Of a stretch of 64,000 nucleotides of DNA, positions 1 to 8,745 are shown piece by piece. The translations under genes were made by a program, and so were the position numbers. Below the pieces are notes generated by a model. It saw nothing but the letters and a program-made list of their open reading frames with translations. It did no database searches and was not told the DNA's origin. How positions within the stretch are numbered: the stretch's first letter is position 1; the number at the start of each line of letters is the position of its first letter. Location: positions 62,001 through 126,000 of the forward strand of contig NZ_JAJFES010000013.1 of NCBI RefSeq assembly GCF_020708045.1, given 5' to 3'. Source of the DNA: Massilia sp. IC2-278. GTDB taxonomy: Bacteria > Pseudomonadota > Gammaproteobacteria > Burkholderiales > Burkholderiaceae_D.

Positions 1-1138
1 TGCCTGCCACGATGCCGGGATATTTATCCAGCACGTCCTGCGGCACGTCCGGCAGGGCGAATTCGCCTTCCAGGATCTCGCGCTTCACGGCGCGCTCGAA
101 AATCTCGGACAGGCACTGCACCTGCGCTTCGGCCAGGGTGTTCCCGGCGCTCATGCCGTTGCTGGCGTACAGGTTCTCGATCAGGCTAACCGGGAAGTAC
201 ACCGTTGCGCCGTCCGAATGGCGCGTGTACGGCAGCGACACGATGCCGCGCGCCGCATTCCCGGAGTTGGTGTCGACCAGGTGCGCGCCGCGCAGTTCGC
301 CCTCGGGATCGTAGATCTCCAGCGTGTAGTCGTCGAGGATTTCCTTCGGCAGCGCATCGCGGTGGCCGGGCTTGAACCAGCGCTCGTTCGGGTAGTGCAC
401 GAAGTCGGCGTTGGCGAACTCTTCGCCCCAGTAGGAACCGGCATAGAAATGGTTGTTGCTGATGCGTTCGAGGTACTCGCCCAGGGCCGAGGCCAGCGCG
501 CTTTCCTTGGTCGCGCCCTTGCCGTTGGTGAAGCACATCGGCGAATGGGCGTCGCGGATGTGCAGCGACCACACGTTCGGCACGATGTTGCGCCAGGACG
601 CGATCTCGATCTTGATGCCCAGGCTGGCCAGCAGGCCCGACATGTTGGCGATGGTTTGTTCGAGCGGCAGGTCTTTGCCGGGGATGTAGGTGGCGGCGCC
701 GGCGTCGGGCTGCAGGGTCAGCAGCGCCTGGGCATCGGCGTCCAGGTTCTCGACTTCCTCGATCACGAATTCCGGCCCCTGCTGGACCACCTTCTTCACC
801 GTGCAGCGGTCGATCGAGCGCAGGATGCCCTGGCGGTCCTTGTCCGAGATATCGGCCGGGAGCTCGACCTGGATCTTGAAGATCTGGGCGTAGCGGTTTT
901 CCGGGTCGACGATGTTGTTCTGCGAAAGGCGGATGTTCTCGGTCGGGATGTTGCGGGTGTCGCAGTACAGCTTCACGAAATAGGCCGCGCACAGGGCCGA
1001 CGAGGCCAGGAAGTAGTCGAAGGGGCCGGGGGCCGAGCCGTCGCCCTTGTAGCGGATCGGCTGGTCGGCGATGACGGTGAAGTCGTCGAACTTGGCTTCC
1101 AGGCGCAGCTTGTCGAGGAAGTTGACTTTGATTTCCAT
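1..1138 (-). CDS. ycaO: OsmC-YcaO fusion protein, C-terminus cut by window edge
   Basis: The visible 379 residues begin at ATG 1138 and run off the left edge without a stop. Residues 1 to about 150 read as an OsmC/Ohr-like domain (start MEIKVNFLDKLRLEAKF, then SSALCAAYFVKLYC). From about 155 the protein follows E. coli YcaO closely, with YIPGKDLPLEQTI, PNVWSLHIRD, CFTNGKGATKESALASALGE and NLYASNGMSAGNT. E. coli YcaO is described as an accessory factor for RimO-dependent methylthiolation of ribosomal protein S12, and the YcaO fold binds ATP. E. coli YcaO lacks the OsmC part, while OsmC-YcaO fusions occur in other proteobacteria. Roughly half of the protein is missing here. The family call is firm; the cellular role is by homology only. 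Confidence 0.93.
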   Translation of the reverse strand, partial: MEIKVNFLDKLRLEAKFDDFTVIADQPIRYKGDGSAPGPFDYFLASSALCAAYFVKLYCDTRNIPTENIRLSQNNIVDPENRYAQIFKIQVELPADISDKDRQGILRSIDRCTVKKVVQQGPEFVIEEVENLDADAQALLTLQPDAGAATYIPGKDLPLEQTIANMSGLLASLGIKIEIASWRNIVPNVWSLHIRDAHSPMCFTNGKGATKESALASALGEYLERISNNHFYAGSYWGEEFANADFVHYPNERWFKPGHRDALPKEILDDYTLEIYDPEGELRGAHLVDTNSGNAARGIVSLPYTRHSDGATVYFPVSLIENLYASNGMSAGNTLAEAQVQCLSEIFERAVKREILEGEFALPDVPQDVLDKYPGIVAG

Positions 1139-1213
1139 GGGAATTCCAGATTTTTACGCGAAAAGATGCGCGCATTATCCGTGGTTTCCGCCGCGCGGGA
1201 AAGGCAAGAATGC

Positions 1214-1236
1214 GAAAAGCCCTGTAAAAACAGGGC
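1214..1236 (-). terminator. Rho-independent terminator of the PAS-GGDEF-EAL gene
   Basis: A perfect 8-bp stem (AGCCCTGT at 1217-1224 and ACAGGGCT at 1229-1236) encloses a 4-nt loop. On the minus strand it is followed by TTTTCGC. It lies about 60 nt beyond the stop at 1299. Confidence 0.75.
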
Positions 1237-1298
1237 TCTATGATCGCGTTGCGTGTGCTGTGCGGCGGGGCGGCGCGCAGGCCAGGCGCTCTGCCAGG

Positions 1299-3425
1299 TC
1301 ATGCGCCCACGGCGCCGGCATCGCGATACAGCCGCTCGAAATCCGCGATCGGCACCGGCCGCCCCAGCAGGTAGCCCTGCAGCGCGCCGCAGCCGCCTTC
1401 GACCAGGAAGCTGCGCTGCGCTTCGTGCTCGACGCCCTCGGCGACGATGTCGAGCCGGAGCCCGCGCGCCAGGGCGATGATGGCCTCGATGATCGGCGCG
1501 GCGGCGGGATCGAGGTGCACGTCGTGCACGAACGAGCGGTCGATCTTCAGGGCCGCCAGCGGAAAGCGGCGCAGGTAGGCGAGCGAGGAATAGCCGGTGC
1601 CGAAGTCGTCGAGCGAAAACTGCACGCCGAGGCCGCACAGCGTGTGCATGTGCGCGATCAGCTCGGCGACGTTTTCGGCGAACACGCTTTCGGTCAGCTC
1701 CAGGCACAGCTGGGCGGGCGGCGCGCCGGTGTCGTGCAGGATGCGCGCCACCTGCTCGGGAAACGCGTCGCTGCGCAACTGCTGCACGCTGACGTTGACG
1801 GCGAGCTTCAGCTTGTCCAGCGCCGCATCGCCCCGCCAGCGCGCCAGCGCGCGGCAGCTCTCCTCGAGCACGTGGCGGCCGAGGGGCACGATCAGGCCCG
1901 AGGCTTCGGCCAGGCCGATGAACTGGTCCGGCCCGAGCAGGACGCCGTCGGCGCGGCGCCAGCGCACCAGCACCTCGGCCCCGAACAGCGCACCGCTGCT
2001 GCTGAACTGGGGCTGGCAATACAGCACGAACTCGTGCGCCGACAGGCCCTCGCGCAGCGCGCGTTCGAGCGAGGCCTGGCGCTCGGCCGACGCCTGCATG
2101 CCCGGATCGAAAAAGCGCGCGGTGTTGCGCCCCTCCGCCTTGGCCTGGTACATGGCGAGATCGGCCTGCCTGAGCAGGGTGTCGACGTCGCTCGAGACGC
2201 CGTCGAACAGCACCAGCCCCATGCTTGGGGTACTCACGAAGGGGCGACCGTCCAGGCTGTAGGGCTGGTCCAGGACCAGCTTGAGCTTGTCGACGACGAT
2301 GCCGGCTTCGCGCACCGCTTCTTCGCCCGACCCGCCCAGTTCTTCCAGCACGAGCACGAACTCGTCGCCGCCCAGGCGCGCCAGATGGTCGCTCTGGCGC
2401 AGCGTCTGGCGCAGGCGCCCAGCCACCTGGCGCAGCAGCGCGTCGCCGGCAGCGTGGCCCATCGTGTCGTTGATCAGCTTGAAGTTGTCGAGATCGAGAA
2501 AGACCAGGGCCCCGAGTCGTCCGGAACGGTGGCTGCGCGCCAGGGTCTTGTCGAGTTCCTCGATGAGCAGGCGCCGGTTCGGCAAGCCGGTCAGCTGGTC
2601 GAAATACGCCAGCTCGTATATATGGCGCTCGGCGCGCTTGCGCTCGCTGAGGTCGGTGTTGGTGCCGGAAATGCGCAAAGGTTTTCCAGTGCTGTCGCGC
2701 CGCACGAAGCCGCGCGACAGCACCGGCACGTAGTGGCCGTCGCGGTGGCGCAGCCGGAATTCGATGGCATAGCTCTCGCGGCGCTCCGCGGCCAGCGCCG
2801 CCATGAAGGCGTCGATGCCGGGCCGCTCGTCCGGGTGCACCAGGTCGAGCCAGAGTCCGGCATGCGGCGCCAGCTCGTCCGGCCGGTAGCCCAGCATGTG
2901 CCACCAGCGCTCGGAATAATAGAATTCGCCGCTCACGAGGTCGTTGTCCCAGGGCGCGTCGGTAGAGCCGCGCAGTACCAGGCGCAGGCGCTGCTCGGAC
3001 TTTTGCAGGCGCTGCTTGGCGCGCTTGAGCAGGGTGCAGTCGGTGAAACAGACCACCGCCTCGCGCAGGTGGCCGGCCGCGTCGAATCCGGGATAGGCGT
3101 TGCAGATCAGCCAGCGTGGCTGCGTGCCCGGCGCGCCCGGGATGCCGACGATCAGGTGCGAGATCTTGCTGCCGGTGCGCAGCACGACGTTGACGGGGAA
3201 TTGCTCCGACGGCATGGGGCTGCCGTCGGAGCGCACCAGCTCCCAGGCGGCGGCGCTTGCTTCGATGCCTTTCAGCTGCTGGGGACTCTGCCCCAGCAGT
3301 TCGCAGGCCAGCTTGTTGGCGCTGACGATGCGGCCGTCGGCGCCATGCACGACGACGCCTGCCGGCAAATGATCGAGCAAGTCATCGAGCCGGCGCTGGA
3401 TCTCCACGGCAGTGCTGGAATGCAT
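1299..3425 (-). CDS. PAS-GGDEF-EAL cyclic-di-GMP signalling protein
   Basis: A 708-residue cytoplasmic protein with two PAS modules (about 10-120 and 130-260, the second with YYSERWWHMLGYRPDEL), a GGDEF domain and an EAL domain. The cyclase signature RLGGDEFVLV is intact. The phosphodiesterase half keeps FGAEVLVRW (EVL in place of EAL, a tolerated variant), NVSVQQL, the ELTES glutamate, DDFGTGYSSL and KIDRSFV, so both activities look possible. It has no membrane segment or signal peptide. An in-frame ATG 14 codons upstream (3467) would add MLVWPQALTHHPAT; I prefer 3425 because the extra residues look unstructured, but neither start has a good ribosome site. It is divergent from the RND efflux operon. 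Which activity dominates cannot be told from sequence. Confidence 0.93.
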   Translation of the reverse strand: MHSSTAVEIQRRLDDLLDHLPAGVVVHGADGRIVSANKLACELLGQSPQQLKGIEASAAAWELVRSDGSPMPSEQFPVNVVLRTGSKISHLIVGIPGAPGTQPRWLICNAYPGFDAAGHLREAVVCFTDCTLLKRAKQRLQKSEQRLRLVLRGSTDAPWDNDLVSGEFYYSERWWHMLGYRPDELAPHAGLWLDLVHPDERPGIDAFMAALAAERRESYAIEFRLRHRDGHYVPVLSRGFVRRDSTGKPLRISGTNTDLSERKRAERHIYELAYFDQLTGLPNRRLLIEELDKTLARSHRSGRLGALVFLDLDNFKLINDTMGHAAGDALLRQVAGRLRQTLRQSDHLARLGGDEFVLVLEELGGSGEEAVREAGIVVDKLKLVLDQPYSLDGRPFVSTPSMGLVLFDGVSSDVDTLLRQADLAMYQAKAEGRNTARFFDPGMQASAERQASLERALREGLSAHEFVLYCQPQFSSSGALFGAEVLVRWRRADGVLLGPDQFIGLAEASGLIVPLGRHVLEESCRALARWRGDAALDKLKLAVNVSVQQLRSDAFPEQVARILHDTGAPPAQLCLELTESVFAENVAELIAHMHTLCGLGVQFSLDDFGTGYSSLAYLRRFPLAALKIDRSFVHDVHLDPAAAPIIEAIIALARGLRLDIVAEGVEHEAQRSFLVEGGCGALQGYLLGRPVPIADFERLYRDAGAVGA

Positions 3426-3628
3426 GGTCGCTGGATGATGCGTTAGTGCCTGCGGCCATACTAGCATGGCAAGCCGCGCGGGCGGCGTGCGTATGTACGC
3501 AGCGTGACGTCCCCCGTCTGCGGATAAACATTAACAATCCTTAATGTCCCAGACATCCACAGTTTAGTTCGCTGGTGGCATAGTGTTCCGCTACGCGATG
3601 TTCGCCAACCTCGACTACCAACTCTTCA

Positions 3629-4828
3629 ATGCCATTCCACCTCCCTGAATGCCGCAAGGGACTGCCGGCCACCGGCAGCGCCCTCCTTCTTGCATGCCTG
3701 CTCGCCGCCTGCGGCAAGGACGCCACACCACCCGCCCCGGCCGTACCCGAAGTCACGGTCATGCCCGTGCAGCGCAGCGCCGTGCGGATGGACGTCGAGC
3801 TGCCGGGCCGTACTTCGCCCTCGCTGCTGGCCGAAGTGCGGGCGCGGGTCGACGGCATCGTGCAGGAGCGCAGCTTTACGGAGGGCAGCGACGTGCGCGC
3901 CGGGCAGCCGCTGTACCGGATCGACCCGGCTCCCTACCGCACCGCCCTGGCCAGCGCCGAGGCGCAGCTCAAGCGCGCGCAGGCGAACCTGGCCAGCAGC
4001 ACCGCCCAGCTGAAGCGCTACAAGGTGCTCATCGTCAGCAATGCCATCAGCAAGCAGGACTTCGACGATGCCGAAGCGGCGCAGCTGCAAGCCGCCGCCG
4101 ACGTCGCCGCGGCCGAAGCTGCCGCCAGCAATGCCCGCATCAACCTCGGCTACACCAGCGTCACGGCGCCGATCGCCGGCCGCAGCAGCATCTCGCAGGT
4201 GACGAAAGGCGCCTACGTGCAGGGCGGCTCGGCCACCCTGATGACCACCATCCAGCAGCTGGACCCGATGTTCGTCGACCTGCAGCAGTCGAGCGTGGAA
4301 GGCCTGGCCCTGCGCCGCGACATCGCGGCCGGCAAGCTGACCGCGAGCGGCCAGCAGACCAGGGTCAAGCTGCAGCTCGAGGACGGCAGCACCTATGCCC
4401 ACGAGGGCACGCTGGAAGTGAGCGGCGTGACCGTGGACCCGGCCACCGGCTCGGTGACGCTGCGCGCGCGCTTCCCGAACCCCGACCATTTGCTGCTGCC
4501 GGGGATGTTCGTGCGCGCCTCGGTGAACCAGGGCATGCGCCCGAACGTCGTGCAGGTGCCGGCGCCGGCCGTCACCCGCAATCAAAAAGGCGAGGCCAGC
4601 GTGATGCTGGTCGGTGAGAACGGCAAGACCGTGCTGCGCCCGGTGCGCACCGGCGCACTCGCAAATGGCCAGTGGCTGGTCGAGGACGGGCTGAAGGAAG
4701 GCGAACGCGTGATCGTGAGCGGCACCCAGAAGCTCAAGCCGGACATGGCGGTGAAGGTGCGCGCCGCTGCTGCCGCTGCTCCGGCTGCTCCTGCTCCTGC
4801 CGCGCCAACCCCTGCCGCCGCAAGCTGA
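3629..4828 (+). CDS. RND efflux periplasmic adaptor (membrane fusion lipoprotein)
   Basis: A 399-residue AcrA/MexA-type adaptor that couples an inner-membrane RND pump to an outer-membrane channel. The N-terminus has a lipoprotein signal with lipobox LLAAC, giving a lipidated cysteine near residue 27. Then come the barrel-sandwich strands (VRARVDGIVQERSFTEGSDV), an alpha-hairpin (about 100-160), the second lipoyl half (INLGYTSVTAPIAGRSS) and beta-barrel and membrane-proximal parts. The C-terminus is an Ala/Pro tail. It sits 12 nt ahead of the pump gene and heads the operon adaptor, pump, regulator, sensor. No outer-membrane factor is encoded nearby, so the complex presumably borrows a TolC/OprM-like channel. 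Substrates are unknown. Confidence 0.95.
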   Translation: MPFHLPECRKGLPATGSALLLACLLAACGKDATPPAPAVPEVTVMPVQRSAVRMDVELPGRTSPSLLAEVRARVDGIVQERSFTEGSDVRAGQPLYRIDPAPYRTALASAEAQLKRAQANLASSTAQLKRYKVLIVSNAISKQDFDDAEAAQLQAAADVAAAEAAASNARINLGYTSVTAPIAGRSSISQVTKGAYVQGGSATLMTTIQQLDPMFVDLQQSSVEGLALRRDIAAGKLTASGQQTRVKLQLEDGSTYAHEGTLEVSGVTVDPATGSVTLRARFPNPDHLLLPGMFVRASVNQGMRPNVVQVPAPAVTRNQKGEASVMLVGENGKTVLRPVRTGALANGQWLVEDGLKEGERVIVSGTQKLKPDMAVKVRAAAAAAPAAPAPAAPTPAAAS

Positions 4829-4840
4829 GGACCGTTCCCG

Positions 4841-7800
4841 ATGCCTAAATTCTTCATCGAGCGGCCGATCTTCGCGATCGTCATTTCGCTTCTCATCATG
4901 CTGGTCGGCGGTATCACGCTGCACAACATGCCGGTCGAGCAGTATCCGCCGGTGTCGCCGCCGGCCGTGCAGATCCGCGCCAGCTTCCCGGGCGCCTCGG
5001 CCGAGACCATGCAGAACACCGTGGTCCAGGTGATCGAGCAGCAAATGACCGGAATCGACAACATGCTCTACATGTCGTCGAGCAGCGACGAGACCGGCCA
5101 GTCGACCACCACCCTCACCTTCGCCCCCGGCACCGACCCCGACATCGCCCAGGTGCAGGTACAGAACCAGCTGCAGGCGGCCGTGCCGCGCCTGCCGCGC
5201 GACGTGCAGAACGCCGGCCTGCGCGTCAGTAAATCGACCAGCGACTTCCTGATGGTGGCCGCCTTCGTGTCCGACAACGACAGCATGTCGAAATTCGACA
5301 TCGCCAACTACGTGGCCTCGAACGTGCAGGACCCCTTGAGCCGCATCCCCGGCGTCGGCAGCATGAATTTGTTCGGCACCCAGTACGCGATGCGCATCTG
5401 GCTCGACCCGGTCAAGCTCACCAGCTTTGCGCTCACGCCGCTCGACGTGAACGCCGCCATCGAGGCCCAGAACGTGCAGGTCTCGGGCGGCCAGCTGGGC
5501 GGCCTGCCGGCCGTGCCCGGCCAGACCCTGAGCGCCACCATCAACCAGGCCAGCCTGCTGCGCACGCCCGAACAGTTCGAGCGCATCCTGCTCAAGGTCC
5601 GCCCCGACGGCTCCAGCGTACGCGTCAAGGACGTGGCGCGCGTGGCGCTCGGCCCGGAAAACTACAACGTCGACGTGCGCTACAACGGCAAGCCGGCCTC
5701 GGGCCTGGGCATCCAGCTCGGTCCGGACGCGAACGCGCTCGACACCGCCGACGCCGTTCGCGCGCGCCTCAAAGAATTGAGCGCCTTCTTCCCCGAAGGC
5801 CTGCGCGTGGTCTACCCGAACGACATCACGCCCTTCATCGAGGTGTCGATCCACGAGGTGGTGAAGACCCTGATCGAAGGCATCGTGCTGGTGTTCCTGG
5901 TGATGTACCTGTTCCTGCAAAACTTCCGCGCCACCCTGATCCCGTCGATCACGGTGCCGGTGGTGCTGCTCGGGACCTTCGGCATCATGTCGGCGCTGGG
6001 CTTCACGATCAATACGCTGTCGATGTTCGGCCTGGTGCTGGCGATCGGCCTCCTGGTCGACGATGCGATCGTCGTGGTCGAGAACGTCGAGCGCGTGATG
6101 CACGAGGACGGACTCGAACCGTACGAGGCGACGAAAAAGGCGATGGGCCAGATCACCAGCGCCCTGATCGGCGTGGCCCTGGTGCTGTCGGCCGTGTTCG
6201 TGCCGGTCGCCTTTTCGAGCGGCACGGTGGGCGCGATCTACCGCGAATTCTCGCTGACGGTGGTGGCCTCGATGCTGCTGTCGGTGTTCGTCGCGCTGAC
6301 CCTGACGCCGGCGCTGTGCGCAATGCTGCTGAAGCGCCCCGACGACAACCATCACGAGAAACGCGGCTTCTTCGGCTGGTTCAACCGATCCTTCGAGCGC
6401 GAGCGCGACCGCTACCTGGGCAGCGTCACGGCCATCCTCGGCCGGCGCGGCCTGTGGATGCTGGTCTACGCGCTCATGATCGGCCTGGTGCTGGCGCTGT
6501 TCATGCGCCTGCCGGGCGGCTTCCTGCCGAAGGAAGACCAGGGCTACATGTTCGTGCAGGTGGAAACGGCGGCCGGCAGTACGGTCGAGACCACGGGCAA
6601 GGTGCTGGAACAGATCGACCACTACCTGCTGAACGACGAAAAGGCGATGGTCGACGCCACCTTCATGACCATCGGCGCCAATAACCCGGCGCGCGGCCAG
6701 AACCAGGGCCGCCTGTTCGTGCGCCTGAAGACCTGGGACGAACGCAAGGACGCGGAGCTGAGCGTCGCTGCCCTGAGCAGCCGCATCGCGGCGCGCTATG
6801 GCGACTTCCAGGGTGCCCGCATCACACCGGTGGAACCGCCGCCGATCCGCGGCCTGGGCTCGGCCGCCGGCTTCTCGATGCAGCTGCAGGACCGCGGCAA
6901 CCTCGGCCACGAAGCGCTGGGCAAGGCGCGCGACCAACTGCTGGCCCTCGCCGCCAAGGAACCGAACCTGGTGCGGGTGCGCTTCACCGGCCAGGCCGAC
7001 AGCTCGACCTACAAGATCTCGATCGACCACGAAAAGGCGGCTGCGCTCGGCGTCAGTCTGTCCAGCGTCGACCAGATCTTCTCGACCGCCTGGGGCGCGA
7101 AGTACGTCAATAACTTCTTCGATACCGACAACCGCATCAAGCGCGTCTACGTACAGGCCGATGCGCGCTTTCGCATGAACCCGGACGATCTCCGCCTGCT
7201 CCACGTGAGGAATGCCGACGGGCAGATGGTGCCCTTCTCCTCGTTCGCGAAAGCCGAGTGGTCGTGGGGCGCGCCGGCGATGCAGCGCTATAACGGCATC
7301 GAGTCGGCCGAGATCCTGGGCCAGGCCGCGCCCGGCACCAGCAGCGGCGAAGCGATGCAGATCATGGACCGGCTGGTGAGGCAGCTGCCGGCCGGTATCG
7401 GCTACGAGTGGAGCGGCATCTCGCTGCAGGAATCCCAGGCCGGCGCCCAGGCGCCCCTGCTGTACGCGCTGTCGATCCTGGTGGTCTTCCTCAGCCTGGC
7501 CGCGCTGTACGAAAGCTGGAGCGTGCCGGTGTCGGTGATCATGGTGGTGCCGATCGGCGTGCTCGGCGCGCTGGGTGCGGCCACCGCCTTCGGCCTGCAG
7601 AACGACGTGTTCTTCCAGGTGGGGCTCCTGACCACCATCGGCCTGTCGGCCAAGAACGCGATCCTGATCGTCGAATTCGCGCGCGAACTGCAGCAGCAGG
7701 GCTACGGCGTGGTGGAAGCGGCGCTGGAATCGGCCAAGCTGCGCCTGCGACCGATCATCATGACCTCGATGGCGTTCGTCTTGGGCGTGCTGCCGCTGGC

Positions 7801-8002
7801 AATCGCCACCGGCGCCGGCGCCGCCAGCCAGAACGCGCTCGGCATCGGCGTCATCGGCGGCATGCTGACGGCGACCTTCCTGGCGACTTATTTGATTCCG
7901 CTGTTCTTCGTGCTGATTGCGCGGCCGATCAAGCGGCGCAAGGCGGCTGCGGCCGTGCATGCGGCGGATGAACACAAGGTGGCCAGCCATGGCGCCCTCT
8001 GA
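4841..8002 (+). CDS. RND multidrug efflux pump, HAE1 family permease
   Basis: A 1053-residue AcrB/MexB/AdeB-type proton-driven exporter of the inner membrane. It starts MPKFFIERPIFAIVISLLIM, which is typical of the family. It has two halves, each with a large periplasmic porter loop, and about twelve membrane helices. TM4 carries the proton-relay pair in GLLVDDAIVVVENVERVMHE; the TM10 region reads SAKNAILIVEFARELQQQG. Family motifs such as GGFLPKEDQGYMFVQVE are present and the length is normal. It is followed after 62 nt by a response regulator and then a histidine kinase on the same strand, so the pump is likely controlled by that two-component pair. The substrate cannot be deduced; amphiphilic drugs are typical for HAE1 members. 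Confidence 0.97.
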   Translation: MPKFFIERPIFAIVISLLIMLVGGITLHNMPVEQYPPVSPPAVQIRASFPGASAETMQNTVVQVIEQQMTGIDNMLYMSSSSDETGQSTTTLTFAPGTDPDIAQVQVQNQLQAAVPRLPRDVQNAGLRVSKSTSDFLMVAAFVSDNDSMSKFDIANYVASNVQDPLSRIPGVGSMNLFGTQYAMRIWLDPVKLTSFALTPLDVNAAIEAQNVQVSGGQLGGLPAVPGQTLSATINQASLLRTPEQFERILLKVRPDGSSVRVKDVARVALGPENYNVDVRYNGKPASGLGIQLGPDANALDTADAVRARLKELSAFFPEGLRVVYPNDITPFIEVSIHEVVKTLIEGIVLVFLVMYLFLQNFRATLIPSITVPVVLLGTFGIMSALGFTINTLSMFGLVLAIGLLVDDAIVVVENVERVMHEDGLEPYEATKKAMGQITSALIGVALVLSAVFVPVAFSSGTVGAIYREFSLTVVASMLLSVFVALTLTPALCAMLLKRPDDNHHEKRGFFGWFNRSFERERDRYLGSVTAILGRRGLWMLVYALMIGLVLALFMRLPGGFLPKEDQGYMFVQVETAAGSTVETTGKVLEQIDHYLLNDEKAMVDATFMTIGANNPARGQNQGRLFVRLKTWDERKDAELSVAALSSRIAARYGDFQGARITPVEPPPIRGLGSAAGFSMQLQDRGNLGHEALGKARDQLLALAAKEPNLVRVRFTGQADSSTYKISIDHEKAAALGVSLSSVDQIFSTAWGAKYVNNFFDTDNRIKRVYVQADARFRMNPDDLRLLHVRNADGQMVPFSSFAKAEWSWGAPAMQRYNGIESAEILGQAAPGTSSGEAMQIMDRLVRQLPAGIGYEWSGISLQESQAGAQAPLLYALSILVVFLSLAALYESWSVPVSVIMVVPIGVLGALGAATAFGLQNDVFFQVGLLTTIGLSAKNAILIVEFARELQQQGYGVVEAALESAKLRLRPIIMTSMAFVLGVLPLAIATGAGAASQNALGIGVIGGMLTATFLATYLIPLFFVLIARPIKRRKAAAAVHAADEHKVASHGAL

Positions 8003-8064
8003 CACGCGGGCCGGTACAATGACGGCATCGCGCCCGCCATGTGCGGGAACCTGAAGGAAACGCT

Positions 8065-8745
8065 GTGAAACTGCTGCTAGTCGAAGACAACGAACGGGTC
8101 GCGCGCTTCGTGTGCAAGGGCCTGGTCGAGGCCGGCCATACCGTGCACCACGCCGACAACGGCCGCGACGGCATGTACCACGCCGTCAGCGAGCCGTATG
8201 ACGCCATCGTCATGGACCGCATGCTCCCAGGCGGCATCGACGGCCTGGCCATCGTCGAAACGCTGCGCCAGGGTGGGAACCGGGTGCCGATCCTGGTGCT
8301 GAGCGCCCTCGACGGCGTGGACGACCGCATCCTCGGCCTGAAGCGCGGCGGCGACGACTACCTGGTGAAACCCTTCGCCTTTGGCGAATTGCTGGCGCGC
8401 CTGGACGCGCTGATGCGGCGCTCGCAGGTACAGGCGGCGGACACCACGCTCGCGCTCGGCGACCTGAGCGTCGATCTGCTGGCGCACAAGGTCACCCGCG
8501 CCGGCACGGCGATTGCCCTGCAGCCGCGTGAATTCAAGCTGCTCGAATACCTGCTGCGCCACGCCAACCAGGTGGTCACGCGCACCATGCTGCTCGAGAA
8601 CGTGTGGGATTACCACTTCGACCCGCAGACCAACGTGATCGACGTCCATATCAGCAAGCTGCGCCAGAAGATCGACGCGCCCTTTGCCACGCCGCTGCTG
8701 AAGACCGTGCGCAATGCCGGCTACATGCTGACCGACCGCCAGTGA
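8065..8745 (+). CDS. OmpR-family response regulator of the RND operon
   Basis: A 226-residue regulator with an N-terminal receiver domain and a C-terminal winged-helix DNA-binding domain. The phospho-acceptor is Asp51 in AIVMDRMLPGG, with the acidic pair in LLVEDNE and the conserved lysine in YLVKPF. The output domain ends with the usual VDVHISKLRQKID and VRNAGYML. I chose the GTG at 8065 because GAAGGA lies 7 nt before it; an upstream GTG at 8041 would add residues before the first receiver strand. The stop overlaps the GTG of the kinase gene. It probably controls the RND genes upstream. Confidence 0.94.
   Translation: MKLLLVEDNERVARFVCKGLVEAGHTVHHADNGRDGMYHAVSEPYDAIVMDRMLPGGIDGLAIVETLRQGGNRVPILVLSALDGVDDRILGLKRGGDDYLVKPFAFGELLARLDALMRRSQVQAADTTLALGDLSVDLLAHKVTRAGTAIALQPREFKLLEYLLRHANQVVTRTMLLENVWDYHFDPQTNVIDVHISKLRQKIDAPFATPLLKTVRNAGYMLTDRQ

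Noticed and set aside
3626..8005. A 1459-codon open frame on the minus strand, antisense to the RND adaptor and pump genes
   Set aside because: Its composition (Gln, His, Arg and Asp-rich without domain motifs) is that of a GC-rich shadow frame. The plus strand encodes two clear family proteins over the same bases.
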